Both the position numbers and the translations under genes were made by a program. From Bacillota bacterium (GTDB lineage: Bacteria; Bacillota; Negativicutes; Sporomusales; CTSoil-080), in assembly GCA_017889725.1 (NCBI GenBank), contig JAGGAE010000015.1, positions 1-64,000 of the forward strand: a stretch of 64,000 bases of DNA, in the 5' to 3' direction. Below are positions 1 through 8,150 of this stretch, in pieces. The notes beneath the pieces were generated by a model that saw only the letters and a program-made list of their open reading frames with translations, was not told where the DNA came from and ran no database searches. Numbering within the stretch: position 1 is the stretch's first letter; every line of letters begins with the position of its first letter.

Positions 1-99
1 TATTTGCCGGTTAAGCCGCTCCTGTTCACATTGTATCTCCACCGCTTCCGCCACAACATCCGGTGCCGTACCCAGCACATCAATCAGTGTAATCTCATT
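1..99 (-). pseudogene. sigK: C-terminal part of split sigma factor SigK (partial, runs off left edge)
   Basis: The minus-strand reading from base 99 to the edge encodes NEITLIDVLGT followed by APDVVAEAVEI, the sequence that follows region 2.4 and the linker in sporulation sigma factors of the SigE/SigK family. No start codon precedes it: the frame hits a TAA stop a few codons upstream (near 112-114), so it can only be expressed after joining to an N-terminal half. That half lies at 14023-14400 on the same strand. Homology begins abruptly at the Asn-Glu-Ile codons, marking the element boundary. The rest of the gene is outside the window. Labelled pseudogene only because it is interrupted; it may be restored by excision. 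Confidence 0.8.
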
Positions 100-107
100 T
101 ACACTTA
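97..107. other. candidate left attachment site of skin-like element
   Basis: ATTTACACTTA here resembles ATTTGCACCTA at 14025-14035 (9 of 11 identical), and both sit exactly where sigma-factor homology stops. The adjacent pentamer AATGA (minus strand, 95-99) also occurs in the N-terminal half at 14063-14067 in the same codon phase, and AATGA is the core I recall for the Bacillus subtilis skin excision. Which of the two is the crossover cannot be settled from sequence alone. Confidence 0.45.
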
Positions 108-351
108 CTAGTTATCTGTATTGACTCTGGCCAGTTAGCTCTGGGCAACTGAGAAACTGCAATAGCGTTCGTCCAAAAGGGGTGGTTTGAGTACTTACAG
201 GCAATAAAACCTGAAATAACCGCATTAGCCACTTTCTGGATTTTATTAGGTCTGAAAGAAAATTTTGGAAACTTTTGCAGGAATGATCTCTTTAATAAAA
301 AATATTAACCAGTATTGTATTTGATTTAAGGATTATTGGAGGGAATAAATA
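100..351. other. left end of element, no gene seen
   Basis: No convincing ORF. The stretch lies between the sigK fragment and the first cargo gene and presumably holds one recombinase arm and the promoter of the gene at 352. I see no tRNA, strong repeat or protein remnant in it. Confidence 0.4.
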
Positions 352-1020
352 ATGAAAAAGAAAATTTATGATTACGCTCTGTCCAAAGGTGCTAGTCTAG
401 TTGGATTTGCTGGAGTAGAAGCTATGGATGATGCGCCTGATGGCTTTCGTCCCCTTGACATAATGCCAGCCGCCAAAGGAATTATTGTATTGGCTAAAAT
501 AATACCTAAGGGAATCATGACCTCGGGTAACGCCGTAATATATACTCTTCACGTTGAACACCTAATGACCCAACTTGATACACTAGCCTATAACATCGCT
601 TTATTCATCGAACAGAACGGAAGTCTGGCTATGCCCATTCCAGCGGATGATCCTTACTTTCACTGGGAAATTGACCGTCAACACGGAATGGGGTTATTAT
701 CCCACCGCCACGCCGCGGTAAAAGCGGGCCTTGGCTCACTGGGAAAAAATGCGCTGCTAATTACTCCTCAATATGGCAATAGGGTTCAATTAGTAACCGT
801 CCTCACTGACATTCCGTTTGATTCGCCACAAGAAATCGTGGGCCTTTGCCCAACTGCTTGCCACCGTTGTGTTGATGTTTGCCCATCCAAAGCACAGACC
901 GGAAGTTACTTTATTGAGCAGAAACCTTGCCGTTCTCATATGTTTACTAAATCCGACAGAGGTCACTCGCTTTACCGCTGCTGGCAATGTCGAGCCATAT
1001 GTCCAGCAGGACAAAGCTAG
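352..1020 (+). CDS. QueG-like 4Fe-4S protein (epoxyqueuosine reductase-related)
   Basis: A 222-residue iron-sulfur protein. The N-terminal two thirds resemble the DUF1730 part of epoxyqueuosine reductase (LVGFAGVEAM, HAAVKAGLGSLGKNALLITP). The C-terminal part has cysteine clusters CPTACHRCVDVCP and CWQCRAICP that would bind two 4Fe-4S clusters. It is much shorter than true QueG (about 310-390 residues), lacking the C-terminal HEAT-like part, so queuosine synthesis is doubtful; a redox role on an unknown substrate is likelier. GGAGGG sits 8 bases before the ATG. First cargo gene of the skin-like element; a second relative lies at 5761-6801. Confidence 0.75.
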   Translation: MKKKIYDYALSKGASLVGFAGVEAMDDAPDGFRPLDIMPAAKGIIVLAKIIPKGIMTSGNAVIYTLHVEHLMTQLDTLAYNIALFIEQNGSLAMPIPADDPYFHWEIDRQHGMGLLSHRHAAVKAGLGSLGKNALLITPQYGNRVQLVTVLTDIPFDSPQEIVGLCPTACHRCVDVCPSKAQTGSYFIEQKPCRSHMFTKSDRGHSLYRCWQCRAICPAGQS

Positions 1021-1367
1021 CTGCATTTAATAAGAAACAGATTTGCTGTTATCTCCTATAACAGCAAATCCACTTTTCAATCTTACTAAAACAGTAGGAT
1101 TCTCTCCTTTTACTATTTTTCTAAAAAAAGCGAAATGCAAAAAGGGAGTGTAAAATTAGTGAATAATTTTCTTTCGAAACTTACACACTTTAATTCTACA
1201 CTCCCTATATATTTTTTAATTGCCGTAAAATTAGTTCAGACTATCCTTAGTTCCTTACTTACACTAGACAAAAGTAAAGAGTTCAATACTATACTTTTCG
1301 TTCACTGCGAAACTAGTCGAGAGCTTCTTTTTCTAATAGCCATTCAGCGCCATAGCTAAAAGTTTCA
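1021..1367. other. intergenic region with two inverted repeats
   Basis: Holds a terminator-like hairpin (1041-1069) and a second, longer imperfect palindrome whose outer arms are AGGGAGTGTA (1143-1152) and TACACTCCCT (1197-1206), with partly paired AT-rich interior. No credible gene. Confidence 0.5.
1041..1069. terminator. hairpin after the 4Fe-4S protein gene
   Basis: Perfect 12-bp stem ATTTGCTGTTAT / ATAACAGCAAAT around a 5-base loop, 20 bases after the stop codon. A clear T tract is missing, so termination may be weak. Confidence 0.6.
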
Positions 1368-2036
1368 CTAAAGGTCCAATAGGGTTCCGGCATTTTGGGG
1401 AAGATTTATCGTTGCCGTCTCCGCATCTTTTAGCACGAGTGCTGGAGCTGCTGCAGAAGTGGTTGCGGAAGTTACCCAAGAAGTATTTCCGGCAACATCA
1501 CAAGAGCAGTCGGTGCATATTTGCATGTGCCAAATCTTCCATTCTCCCTCTTCATTAATAAAATCTACGCCGTATTTTTCCCACATCCACTGGGCGCTCG
1601 GATAACCATCGCTACCAATTCCGGTAACTTGTCCGGGCGTATACCACATTGCTTTTGCAGTCTGACCATCACCAGCGATTTCGATAATCGGTGTTGTAAG
1701 GCAATGCATAATTAATGTACCTGCTCCCAAAGCATCTTCGGCAACGGAAGGATAATTTACAAGCAACCGAGCAAGATCGGCTTTTTGGTTGGCTAGATGG
1801 ATTGTACCATACGCATTATAAATGGAATCATAACCTACCCAATAACCTACGTTCATTGCGAAACTGGCATTAGGCGCTTTTTTTGTCCATATGTTTTCTA
1901 GTTCCTCAAAATTTAGTCCAAGTCCATGGTAATACGCATGTTTACTCATTACATTCTGAACTTCTTGGATATCTAACGCTCTCTGAATTTTTTCCTCTAG
2001 AGTCAATTCTCTCACCGTTGTTTTTGCCTTACTCAT
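1368..2036 (-). CDS. SnoaL-like / NTF2-fold family protein
   Basis: About 222 residues, start placed at the second ATG (2036) because GGGGAG lies 8 bases upstream; the ATG at 2042 is too close to it. The sequence (YYHGLGLNFEELENIWTK, AKAMWYTPG, EGEWKIWHMQICTDCSCD) has the cone-shaped NTF2/SnoaL-like layout found in small enzymes or ligand-binding proteins. The C-terminal tail is rich in Ala/Thr and looks disordered. No catalytic residues can be assigned. It is a single-gene unit in the element on the strand opposite to its neighbours. Function unknown. Confidence 0.7.
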   Translation of the reverse strand: MSKAKTTVRELTLEEKIQRALDIQEVQNVMSKHAYYHGLGLNFEELENIWTKKAPNASFAMNVGYWVGYDSIYNAYGTIHLANQKADLARLLVNYPSVAEDALGAGTLIMHCLTTPIIEIAGDGQTAKAMWYTPGQVTGIGSDGYPSAQWMWEKYGVDFINEEGEWKIWHMQICTDCSCDVAGNTSWVTSATTSAAAPALVLKDAETATINLPQNAGTLLDL

Positions 2037-2184
2037 TTTCATTTCTCCCCTTTTTTCTTTTTTTAATACAGTACTTTAAATGGTTCTTCACCAAAGTTAA
2101 ATACACACTTCATAAACCGCCTCCCCCCGCGAAGCCTTCCATCATCGGACAGCCTTCGCATGTATTATTCACTCCATATAAAAA

Positions 2185-2208
2185 GGCCTGGCAATATATA
2201 GCCAAGCC
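2185..2208 (-). terminator. terminator-like hairpin upstream of SnoaL-like gene
   Basis: Read on the minus strand, GGCTTGGC pairs with GCCAGGCC (one G-T pair) and is followed by five T residues. It lies about 150 bases before the gene start, so it may be a leader attenuator or end an unseen upstream transcript. Confidence 0.4.
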
Positions 2209-2332
2209 ATAGAGTGTCATGCAATAGCATCCCAGCAAGTAAAACTGATTTTTACTATACCCAATTTACCATGTAAGATTCCATTAAAAGTGACATATTT
2301 GTGACCCGTAAATCGCAGTTATGTGTAACAGA

Positions 2333-2393
2333 AAAGATCTTTATACTAAAAGACACTCTTTTAAATAGAGTGTCTTTTAGTATAAAGATCTTT
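2333..2393. repeat. perfect 27-bp inverted repeat, 7-base loop
   Basis: Arms 2333-2359 and 2367-2393 are exact reverse complements (beginning AAAGATCTTTATACTAAA) around TTTAAAT. It is far longer than needed for a terminator and lies between the divergent SnoaL-like gene and the Lrp regulator. A similar giant hairpin is at 5215-5278 in the same element. Confidence 0.85.
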
Positions 2394-2467
2394 AGCAAAT
2401 CGCCTTTACATTTTTACGAATACAAAATATAGTATATATAAAAATTACGAATAATAGGTGGTTGTTT

Positions 2468-2926
2468 ATGAATATCAATGATTTGAAACTAATCAAGCAG
2501 CTTATGGTGCAAGCTCGTTCAACCTGGGCGGAATTAGGCACATTATTAGGTTTATCTGCACCTGCCGCAGCAGATAGAGTTCATAAATTAGAGGAAGCAG
2601 GAGTAATAAAAGGCTACTCAGCATTAATTGATCCAGATGCAATTGGATGCGGACTAGCCGCATTAATATCCATAATAATTGAGAACCCTGAACAACAAAT
2701 ACATCTGCTAAAGCAAATCAATGAATTACCTGAAGTTCTAGAGTGTCACCATGTAGCAGGAGATGTTGATTACATTCTTAAAGTCCGTTGCGCTAGTACA
2801 AAAGACTTAGAAAGACTGATCAGTAAAGAGATTAAATCTTTTCCAGGTATACAAACAAAGACCATGGTGATTCTTTCAACACTAAAAGAAACTCCCATAC
2901 TCCCATTAAACTTAGAAAAGGAATGA
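2468..2926 (+). CDS. Lrp/AsnC family transcriptional regulator
   Basis: 152 residues. N-terminal winged helix (TWAELGTLLGLSAPAAADRVHKLEEAGVI) followed by the RAM/AsnC ligand domain (CHHVAGDVDYILKVRC, then the KTMVILSTLKE end strand). The ATG at 2468 is preferred over the in-frame TTG at 2462 because AGGTGG lies 6 bases before it. The stop is 4 bases before a LysE-type exporter, the classic pairing in which an amino acid bound by the Lrp-type protein induces the exporter. Likely senses an amino acid; which one is not shown by sequence. Confidence 0.88.
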   Translation: MNINDLKLIKQLMVQARSTWAELGTLLGLSAPAAADRVHKLEEAGVIKGYSALIDPDAIGCGLAALISIIIENPEQQIHLLKQINELPEVLECHHVAGDVDYILKVRCASTKDLERLISKEIKSFPGIQTKTMVILSTLKETPILPLNLEKE

Positions 2927-2930
2927 AAAA

Positions 2931-3536
2931 ATGTTGTTGTGGATTAAAGGGATAGTTTTAGGCTTTTCTATTGCCGCGCCGGTAGGGCCTATAGGCGTAC
3001 TTTGCATCCGGCGTACGTTAGCCAACGGGATGAAAACTGGCTTTATTTCAGGCTTAGGTGCAGCAACGGCTGACGCAATATATGGTTTTATCGCCGCACT
3101 TGGTCTTTCGGTTATATCTACTTTTTTATTAGATTATCAATTCTACCTACGCCTTATTGGAGGAGGTTTTCTACTCTATTTAGGTTATACGACATGTAAA
3201 TCTATGCCGGCCGAAGAAGCTGCAAGTGTAAATGGGAAAGGACTTCTCGGGGCTTATACATCTACCTTATTTCTGACTATTACTAATCCGATGACCATAA
3301 TGTCGTTTGCCGCTGTATTTGCAGGATTAGGAATGGGCCCTATAAGTGAGAAAGATATATCGTCATTCTTTTTAGTTTTCGGTGTTTTTATTGGTTCCAT
3401 GCTTTGGTGGTTAATCTTAAGTGGAACGGTTAATGTACTGCGTAATACGTTGGAACAAAAACAGTTAAAATGGGTTAACAGGCTCTCAGGGCTTATAATT
3501 GCTTGCTTTGGTATATTTAGTCTAGTTTCGGTTTAA
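2931..3536 (+). CDS. LysE/RhtB family amino acid exporter
   Basis: 201 residues with about six membrane segments and the family signature near the N terminus (GFSIAAPVGPIGVLCIRRTL, followed by GMKTGFISGLGAATAD). Expected to expel an amino acid or its derivative through the cytoplasmic membrane. It follows the Lrp/AsnC gene by 4 bases and surely shares its transcript. An arginase-family gene 600 bases away makes a basic amino acid an attractive but unproven substrate. Confidence 0.88.
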   Translation: MLLWIKGIVLGFSIAAPVGPIGVLCIRRTLANGMKTGFISGLGAATADAIYGFIAALGLSVISTFLLDYQFYLRLIGGGFLLYLGYTTCKSMPAEEAASVNGKGLLGAYTSTLFLTITNPMTIMSFAAVFAGLGMGPISEKDISSFFLVFGVFIGSMLWWLILSGTVNVLRNTLEQKQLKWVNRLSGLIIACFGIFSLVSV

Positions 3537-3636
3537 AGCCTAACATTTTATTAGCTCTTTTTCTATTGCACAAATCCATGTAAAAAAAACTTAGGCAAAC
3601 TGCAACCCATAACCCCCCCCCTGTTTGTGCTACCCC

Positions 3637-3960
3637 TTAATGTGACGTACCGAACAAATTCAATCCCACGGTTCCGATTATAATAAGTAGAATACAAACT
3701 ACCTTTGAAATGGATAAGGTTTCTTTAAAAAAGAATACTCCAATAGTTGTAATTAGCACAATTCCTATTCCCGACCAAATAGCATAAGCTATTCCTATTT
3801 CAATCTTTTTTAAAGCTAGTGACAGTACCGATAAACTTAAAATATAAAAAAGCAACATTACTATTGAATACTTAATGCTCGTCATTCCCTCAGACAATTT
3901 CATCGAAATAGTACCACAAACTTCAAAAATAATTGCCAATCCAAGATAAACCCAATTCAT
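3637..3960 (-). CDS. small multidrug resistance (SMR) family transporter
   Basis: 107 residues, four membrane helices, with the conserved membrane glutamate in LGLAIIFEVCGTISMKLS and the helix-3 segment AYAIWSGIGIVLITTIG typical of EmrE/QacE/SugE. Works as an antiparallel dimer driven by proton exchange; substrates in the family are quaternary cations or guanidinium. ATG at 3960 is chosen since AGGTG lies 5 bases before it; the GTG at 3966 overlaps that site. Convergent with the LysE gene. Drug or guanidinium subtype cannot be told from sequence reading alone. Confidence 0.88.
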   Translation of the reverse strand: MNWVYLGLAIIFEVCGTISMKLSEGMTSIKYSIVMLLFYILSLSVLSLALKKIEIGIAYAIWSGIGIVLITTIGVFFFKETLSISKVVCILLIIIGTVGLNLFGTSH

Positions 3961-4086
3961 AAGCACACCTCATAATTTTTCTCTTTAATACGATCTTAAA
4001 CGCTCTGATAGATACATTTCTGATAACTTCTCTAATCCAAAATCCAAAAATAAATACTAATGATTTTCTTTTCCCTGCAAAATTAC

Positions 4087-4125
4087 AAACCCAGGAATAA
4101 CGGGCCTTTCCCGCTTCCTGGGTTT
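4087..4125 (-). terminator. terminator of the arginase-family gene
   Basis: Stem AAACCCAGGAA / TTCCTGGGTTT with an inner GGG/CCC pairing, just beyond the stop codon at 4138. The minus-strand trailer is T-rich. Confidence 0.75.
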
Positions 4126-4137
4126 TATTTTAATCCG

Positions 4138-4986
4138 TTAAGAAATTGCGTTTGGTGTAAGTCCTGTCAATATCTTCTTACATATCAACTGCAGCTGCGT
4201 CATTCCCAATGCGTCGCATGGCAAAAATTCTACCAAACTTGCACCTACAAAACGAAATTTATCGTTCATATTGTCCAGAACTTCAGTTAATGTTTTCATA
4301 GTAATTCCTTCTTTACTGGGCCAAGCACTGAATTTAAAAGCAGTCTCCGTTAATACATCCGTATCAATATGAACATAGACATGTGTATAGCCCTTAGATG
4401 AAATACTATGAAACACTGTCTCCGGTGATAATTCCAATACTTCCGGCGTTATGATTTTTATTCCGGCCATTTTGATATATTCGGCTTCCGGAAGATCCAA
4501 ATCCCTGGTTCCCGCCAAAATAATCTGGTCAGGCTTTAATTTAGATGGCAGCATATGGTCGATTTCAGAATCACCTTCTCCTAATAACTGCCGGATTGGC
4601 ATACCTGTGAATAATTTGCTTGGTGAACTTTCCGGAGAATTTATATCTCCATGCGCATCGAGCCACACCACCACCAAATCGCCATTGAAACGCTGATTAA
4701 GATAACCTATGGGTGCTATACTCACACTGCAATTTCCACCTATGGTGAAAATCGTTTCGGGATTATAATCGGTAAGCGTTTCGACAGCTGCCCTCAACTG
4801 ATTTACTATCGATTTGTAGCCTATAATATTTTTCTCTAATTCTAGTTCTTCATTCAAATCTACTGGCACCCTCTGCATCAAGAGCTTGTTTTCCAGTGCT
4901 TCAGCTAGTTGCATTGCCCCATCATAAACCTGACGCTTAGGCCCGCCTTGCCACTGGGGAAAAACCAAATTGAGATGTTTGCACAT
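4138..4986 (-). CDS. arginase/agmatinase family protein with altered metal site
   Basis: 282 residues of the ureohydrolase fold, whose members hydrolyse guanidino compounds at a two-manganese centre. The ligands D110-A-H112-G-D114 and D208-T-D210 are in place, but the first-ligand motif GGDHS reads GGNCS, with Cys86 replacing the usual histidine. A Cys at this position occurs in some uncharacterised arginase-like proteins, so this is either a different substrate class or a weak one-metal enzyme. GGGAGTGG precedes the ATG. The LysE exporter and SMR transporter beside it make a guanidino or arginine-related role plausible. Confidence 0.8.
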   Translation of the reverse strand: MCKHLNLVFPQWQGGPKRQVYDGAMQLAEALENKLLMQRVPVDLNEELELEKNIIGYKSIVNQLRAAVETLTDYNPETIFTIGGNCSVSIAPIGYLNQRFNGDLVVVWLDAHGDINSPESSPSKLFTGMPIRQLLGEGDSEIDHMLPSKLKPDQIILAGTRDLDLPEAEYIKMAGIKIITPEVLELSPETVFHSISSKGYTHVYVHIDTDVLTETAFKFSAWPSKEGITMKTLTEVLDNMNDKFRFVGASLVEFLPCDALGMTQLQLICKKILTGLTPNAIS

Positions 4987-5214
4987 CTACTTCCACTCCC
5001 TTAACCCATTTCTATTCGAAAATAATTCCACAAAAGAGTATACTATCCTTCCTTCGTCAATAAAGTAACGTTCGCTCAAGCACACGAGATACGGGCAATG
5101 TATTCTCGAGAAACTTAAAAGGGCCGTACAGCGCCATCTGTTCCATATTTTGCGTGTAACTTCTACAAATACTTTTCCAAATCTTTCACCTACAAAAAGA
5201 AACTGGATGAAATT

Positions 5215-5278
5215 TATCTATACCCGAAAGTAAAAGAAGCTAGATTTTTCTAGCTTCTTTTACTTTCGGGTATAGATA
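5215..5278. repeat. perfect 30-bp inverted repeat, 4-base loop
   Basis: Arms 5215-5244 and 5249-5278 are exact reverse complements (starting TATCTATACCCGAAAGTAAA) around TTTT. Flanked by no obvious gene ends, so not a simple terminator. Its form matches the hairpin at 2333-2393 although the sequence differs. Confidence 0.88.
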
Positions 5279-5359
5279 CACAATGTATTAAATCTATATG
5301 CGTCTAATTGTTATATTTCTGAATATGGAAATGTATCTAAATACCAAAACAAGTCTTCT

Positions 5360-5578
5360 CTAATACATATCCTTTCTCAATCTATTATCAAAATGATAGT
5401 CTTTAAAACAAGTATCTACGCAATTATAAAACTCAACCATTTTTTCGAAAGAATAAGACTGAATTACCTCATTCATCAGGGGAATAAAATGATTCGGAAG
5501 TTTATTGCATTTTTTTAATTCGTGTAAGAGTATATTTCCAGTGTACCCGTACCGACACCCCTGACAAGAAAATTTCGG
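5360..5578 (-). pseudogene. possible remnant of a cysteine-containing protein
   Basis: An open frame of about 72 codons with no start codon and a TAG just upstream. It reads PKFSCQGCRYGYTGN, then LLHELKKCNKLPNHF, and ends NRLRKDMY. The CxxC motif and balanced amino acid make-up look protein-like rather than random. I do not recognise the family. It may be the 3' end of a gene truncated when the element was assembled. Confidence 0.35.
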
Positions 5579-5760
5579 CTAAACCACGTCTAGGCGAACA
5601 TAAAACACACATATAAAACTTACTAGAAACCAGCGAGCCCTTTGAAATCAGGCTATCAACGTCACTGACTCAACATGCCATATCATAGGCAGACGATACC
5701 GATATGCAGAATTAGTCGTTTTACGTAAAAGTTCGCCCCCTAAAAGTAAGGGGGCGCTAA

Positions 5761-6801
5761 TTAAATGCTCAACTTCGCGCAAGCCCACTTAGCGATCTCT
5801 CTTACTTTTTCGTGTTCATCATCACAAGCGATTTTCAGATATTTTTCGTATTTAGATTCGAAATTATTCGCCATGGCAATAATAGAATTAGCTTTCCATT
5901 TCCAAAGATTTCTTTCCCTGATATACCAAAATTTTGGCTGGATGATTTCTCTAAAAATTTTATCGTCCATATTAAATACATTTTCTAAAGACATATACTC
6001 AGCTATTTTGTTTACATCCGGAAAATCTTCTTCCTCACTTAAACAATTTTTATTCATGGGGCAAGCATCTTGGCAGGCGTCGCAACCATAAATACAGCCG
6101 CCTATTTTTTCTCTTAACTCCTCCGGCGGCAAATCATCGGCAATAGAGGTTAAGTAAGTTATACACTTTAGTGCATTCACAGTATAAGGCTTGACTAAAG
6201 CTTTGGTTCTACAGGCATCTTGGCATTTAGTGCAAGCGTTAGGGCAGGGCTTTAGAGAAGGAGTATCTATTAATTCCATCTCTTTATCCACCAGCCAGCT
6301 ATCCATAACTACCCAAGAACCACTGTTTGTATAGAACAAGCTATTTTTCCTAATGACCCCAAGTCCCGCTTTCTGCGCCGCCCACTTGTAGGCAGTTGTT
6401 CCAAAACCTAAATCATCTCTAAAAGCCTTTAGCCCTAAGGTATTTAAATAATTATCAAACAAAATCCTATTATTATACTCTTCAGTATTCTTTGCCTTCC
6501 TGACATCAAACCAATAATGCTTGCCAATCTGGCTGCTAATATTATCAGGAAGTTTGTATTGGCCATACCGACTAACGCAAATAATGATTGATTTGGCCCA
6601 TTCATGGGATTCCTGAGGTACGGCATATGGGTAGAGCAGTTTTTTATAGATAGATTTCAATTCCGGAAAAGGTTCGACATTTTCATTAAGCCTTTCAGCA
6701 TAACTTTTCATTTCCTCTACTTTTATTATGCCACAGGCTTCATAACCTAATTCCAAAGCTTTCTTTTTAATTAATTCTTCAATATTATTAACATTTATCA
6801 T
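5761..6801 (-). CDS. QueG-like double-cluster 4Fe-4S protein with HEAT-like tail
   Basis: 346 residues from the ATG at 6801; the upstream in-frame TTG (6843) lacks a ribosome site. Layout follows epoxyqueuosine reductase: N-terminal cobalamin-binding-type part (KWAAQKAGLGVIRKNSLFYT), cysteine clusters CPNACTKCQDACRTKAL and CIYGCDACQDACPMNKNC, then a helical HEAT-like end (HEKVREIAKWACAKL). Similarity to QueG is strong in layout, but a copy on a mobile element next to a second relative (352-1020) hints at a redox role on another substrate. Transcribed alone. Confidence 0.75.
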   Translation of the reverse strand: MINVNNIEELIKKKALELGYEACGIIKVEEMKSYAERLNENVEPFPELKSIYKKLLYPYAVPQESHEWAKSIIICVSRYGQYKLPDNISSQIGKHYWFDVRKAKNTEEYNNRILFDNYLNTLGLKAFRDDLGFGTTAYKWAAQKAGLGVIRKNSLFYTNSGSWVVMDSWLVDKEMELIDTPSLKPCPNACTKCQDACRTKALVKPYTVNALKCITYLTSIADDLPPEELREKIGGCIYGCDACQDACPMNKNCLSEEEDFPDVNKIAEYMSLENVFNMDDKIFREIIQPKFWYIRERNLWKWKANSIIAMANNFESKYEKYLKIACDDEHEKVREIAKWACAKLSI

Positions 6802-7051
6802 AAATAATTTTTCTGCCTCCACATTAATAGCATATTTGCCCAAAATTTATTAAACAATATCATATCAGTGTTTTATATTCGCTATAGTATTTCGGTGAGG
6901 GATACTATAAAGCTAACGATGGTGAGTACTAATTATAAAATCTTCAACCGCAAAAGAAAACTCCTCTACGAGATATAGATCTGTCTCATATTAGGAGGAT
7001 TTTTGACGGAAGGTTATAGCCTGGATTCCAGACCAGACAGCATATTTTGAG

Positions 7052-7964
7052 TCAGCGGTCAGCTTGGAATACTAATGTAGTACCAACATTGTTTGGTATA
7101 AATGCTTTAGGCATTGCTTGAGCAATTTGGTGGATAGCAGACCAACCAGTGCAGTGACCAGGCATCTCCACCTGTCAAATGAAAACCACCTAAGACCGCA
7201 TAAACTTGTTCGCAATCAGTTAGTGTTTGGGCATGACGAATGGTATTGATAATTCCAGAATGGCAGCATCCCGTAATTATAACTAAACCCTGTCCTCGAA
7301 GATTTATAATAATACATTGATCATCTAATATTACTGGGTCATTTTCCCACTTGCCATTGCGTTTCGTATAATGGACAGGAAAACCTGTTTCAAAGTTAGT
7401 AGTTCTTGCAATCTCCCCAGAAACTAAGATCATATTATCTGCTAAGAGAGTTGCATCCGTTTTTATAATAGGTGTAATATTTTTTTGTTGGGAAGCAGAT
7501 AATTTTGGCGCTGAAACACTTACTTCGTATCCACCGGGCATCATTACCTTTCTTTCTAAAAAAGTATCTGGGTGGGCTATCAGCTGTATCGGCGGGTGCT
7601 TTATTTCTTCAAGAAGAGTAGGTAGTCCCATGGTATGATCCACATGACCATGACTAAGTATAATGGCTTGCAAGTCATTAATATCAATTTCCATTGTATG
7701 CATATTATGTAATATTCCACTAGGGCTAATGCCTGTGTCTAGTAATACTGTTTCAAGTCTATTTTCGTATTTTACCTGAATTAGGGCTGAAAAACCGTGT
7801 TCTGCTACAAGGGGAGAAAATCCATCTTTGGCAATAAGCGGACAACGTGAACTATTAAAGCGATGTACTATTTTATTCCCAGTCATAAATGCGTCTATTG
7901 TATTGTCCATGATTATTGTTACTTTTACTTCATCAACTTCTAATAATGGAATATTTTTTATCAT
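7052..7964 (-). pseudogene. metallo-beta-lactamase fold hydrolase, 3' end frameshifted
   Basis: The first 260 codons encode an MBL-fold protein with H105-x-H107-x-D109-H110 (SHGHVDHTMG) and GCCHSGI, like the dihydropterin/RFA-P synthase-type hydrolases. After GGFHLTGG the original frame turns to unrelated residues and stops at 7107. A different frame resumes the family C terminus (MPGHCTGWSAIHQIAQ, NNVGTTLVF) and stops at 7052. The stretch normally joining these parts is missing, so a deletion that is not a multiple of three has broken the gene. It could be a sequencing error only if about 30 codons were also lost. Confidence 0.75.
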
Positions 7965-8110
7965 ATAAATTTTCCACCTCTCCTTGAGTTTGGTAAATGA
8001 TTTAAGAATAAAGAACCCTGCAAAAAATCCTTACAAACACATACCTATTGTTACGAATTTTAAGTGCAGTAATTATGCATTAGCTCGTACCTCCTCCATT
8101 ATAAGATTAT

Positions 8111-8138
8111 AAGACTATAAGTAAATACTTATAGTCTT
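8111..8138 (-). terminator. terminator of arsR-like gene
   Basis: 13-bp perfect stem AAGACTATAAGTA / TACTTATAGTCTT with a 2-base gap, 12 bases beyond the stop codon. The minus-strand trailer is AT-rich. Confidence 0.65.
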
Positions 8139-8150
8139 GCCGCGCTTTTA

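Larger units (their letters stand above)
4987..5760. other. long intergenic region between arginase-like and QueG-like genes
   Basis: Contains the 30-bp giant hairpin (5215-5278) and a start-less reading frame (5360-5578) that looks like a gene remnant. The rest shows no gene, RNA or repeat that I can name. Confidence 0.5.

Noticed and set aside
1135-1359. 74-codon plus-strand ORF after the first cargo gene
   Set aside because: No ribosome site, odd composition, and it spans an imperfect palindrome.
2333-5278. The giant hairpins as ends of one transposon
   Set aside because: The two palindromes differ in sequence, there is no transposase between them, and no target duplication was seen.
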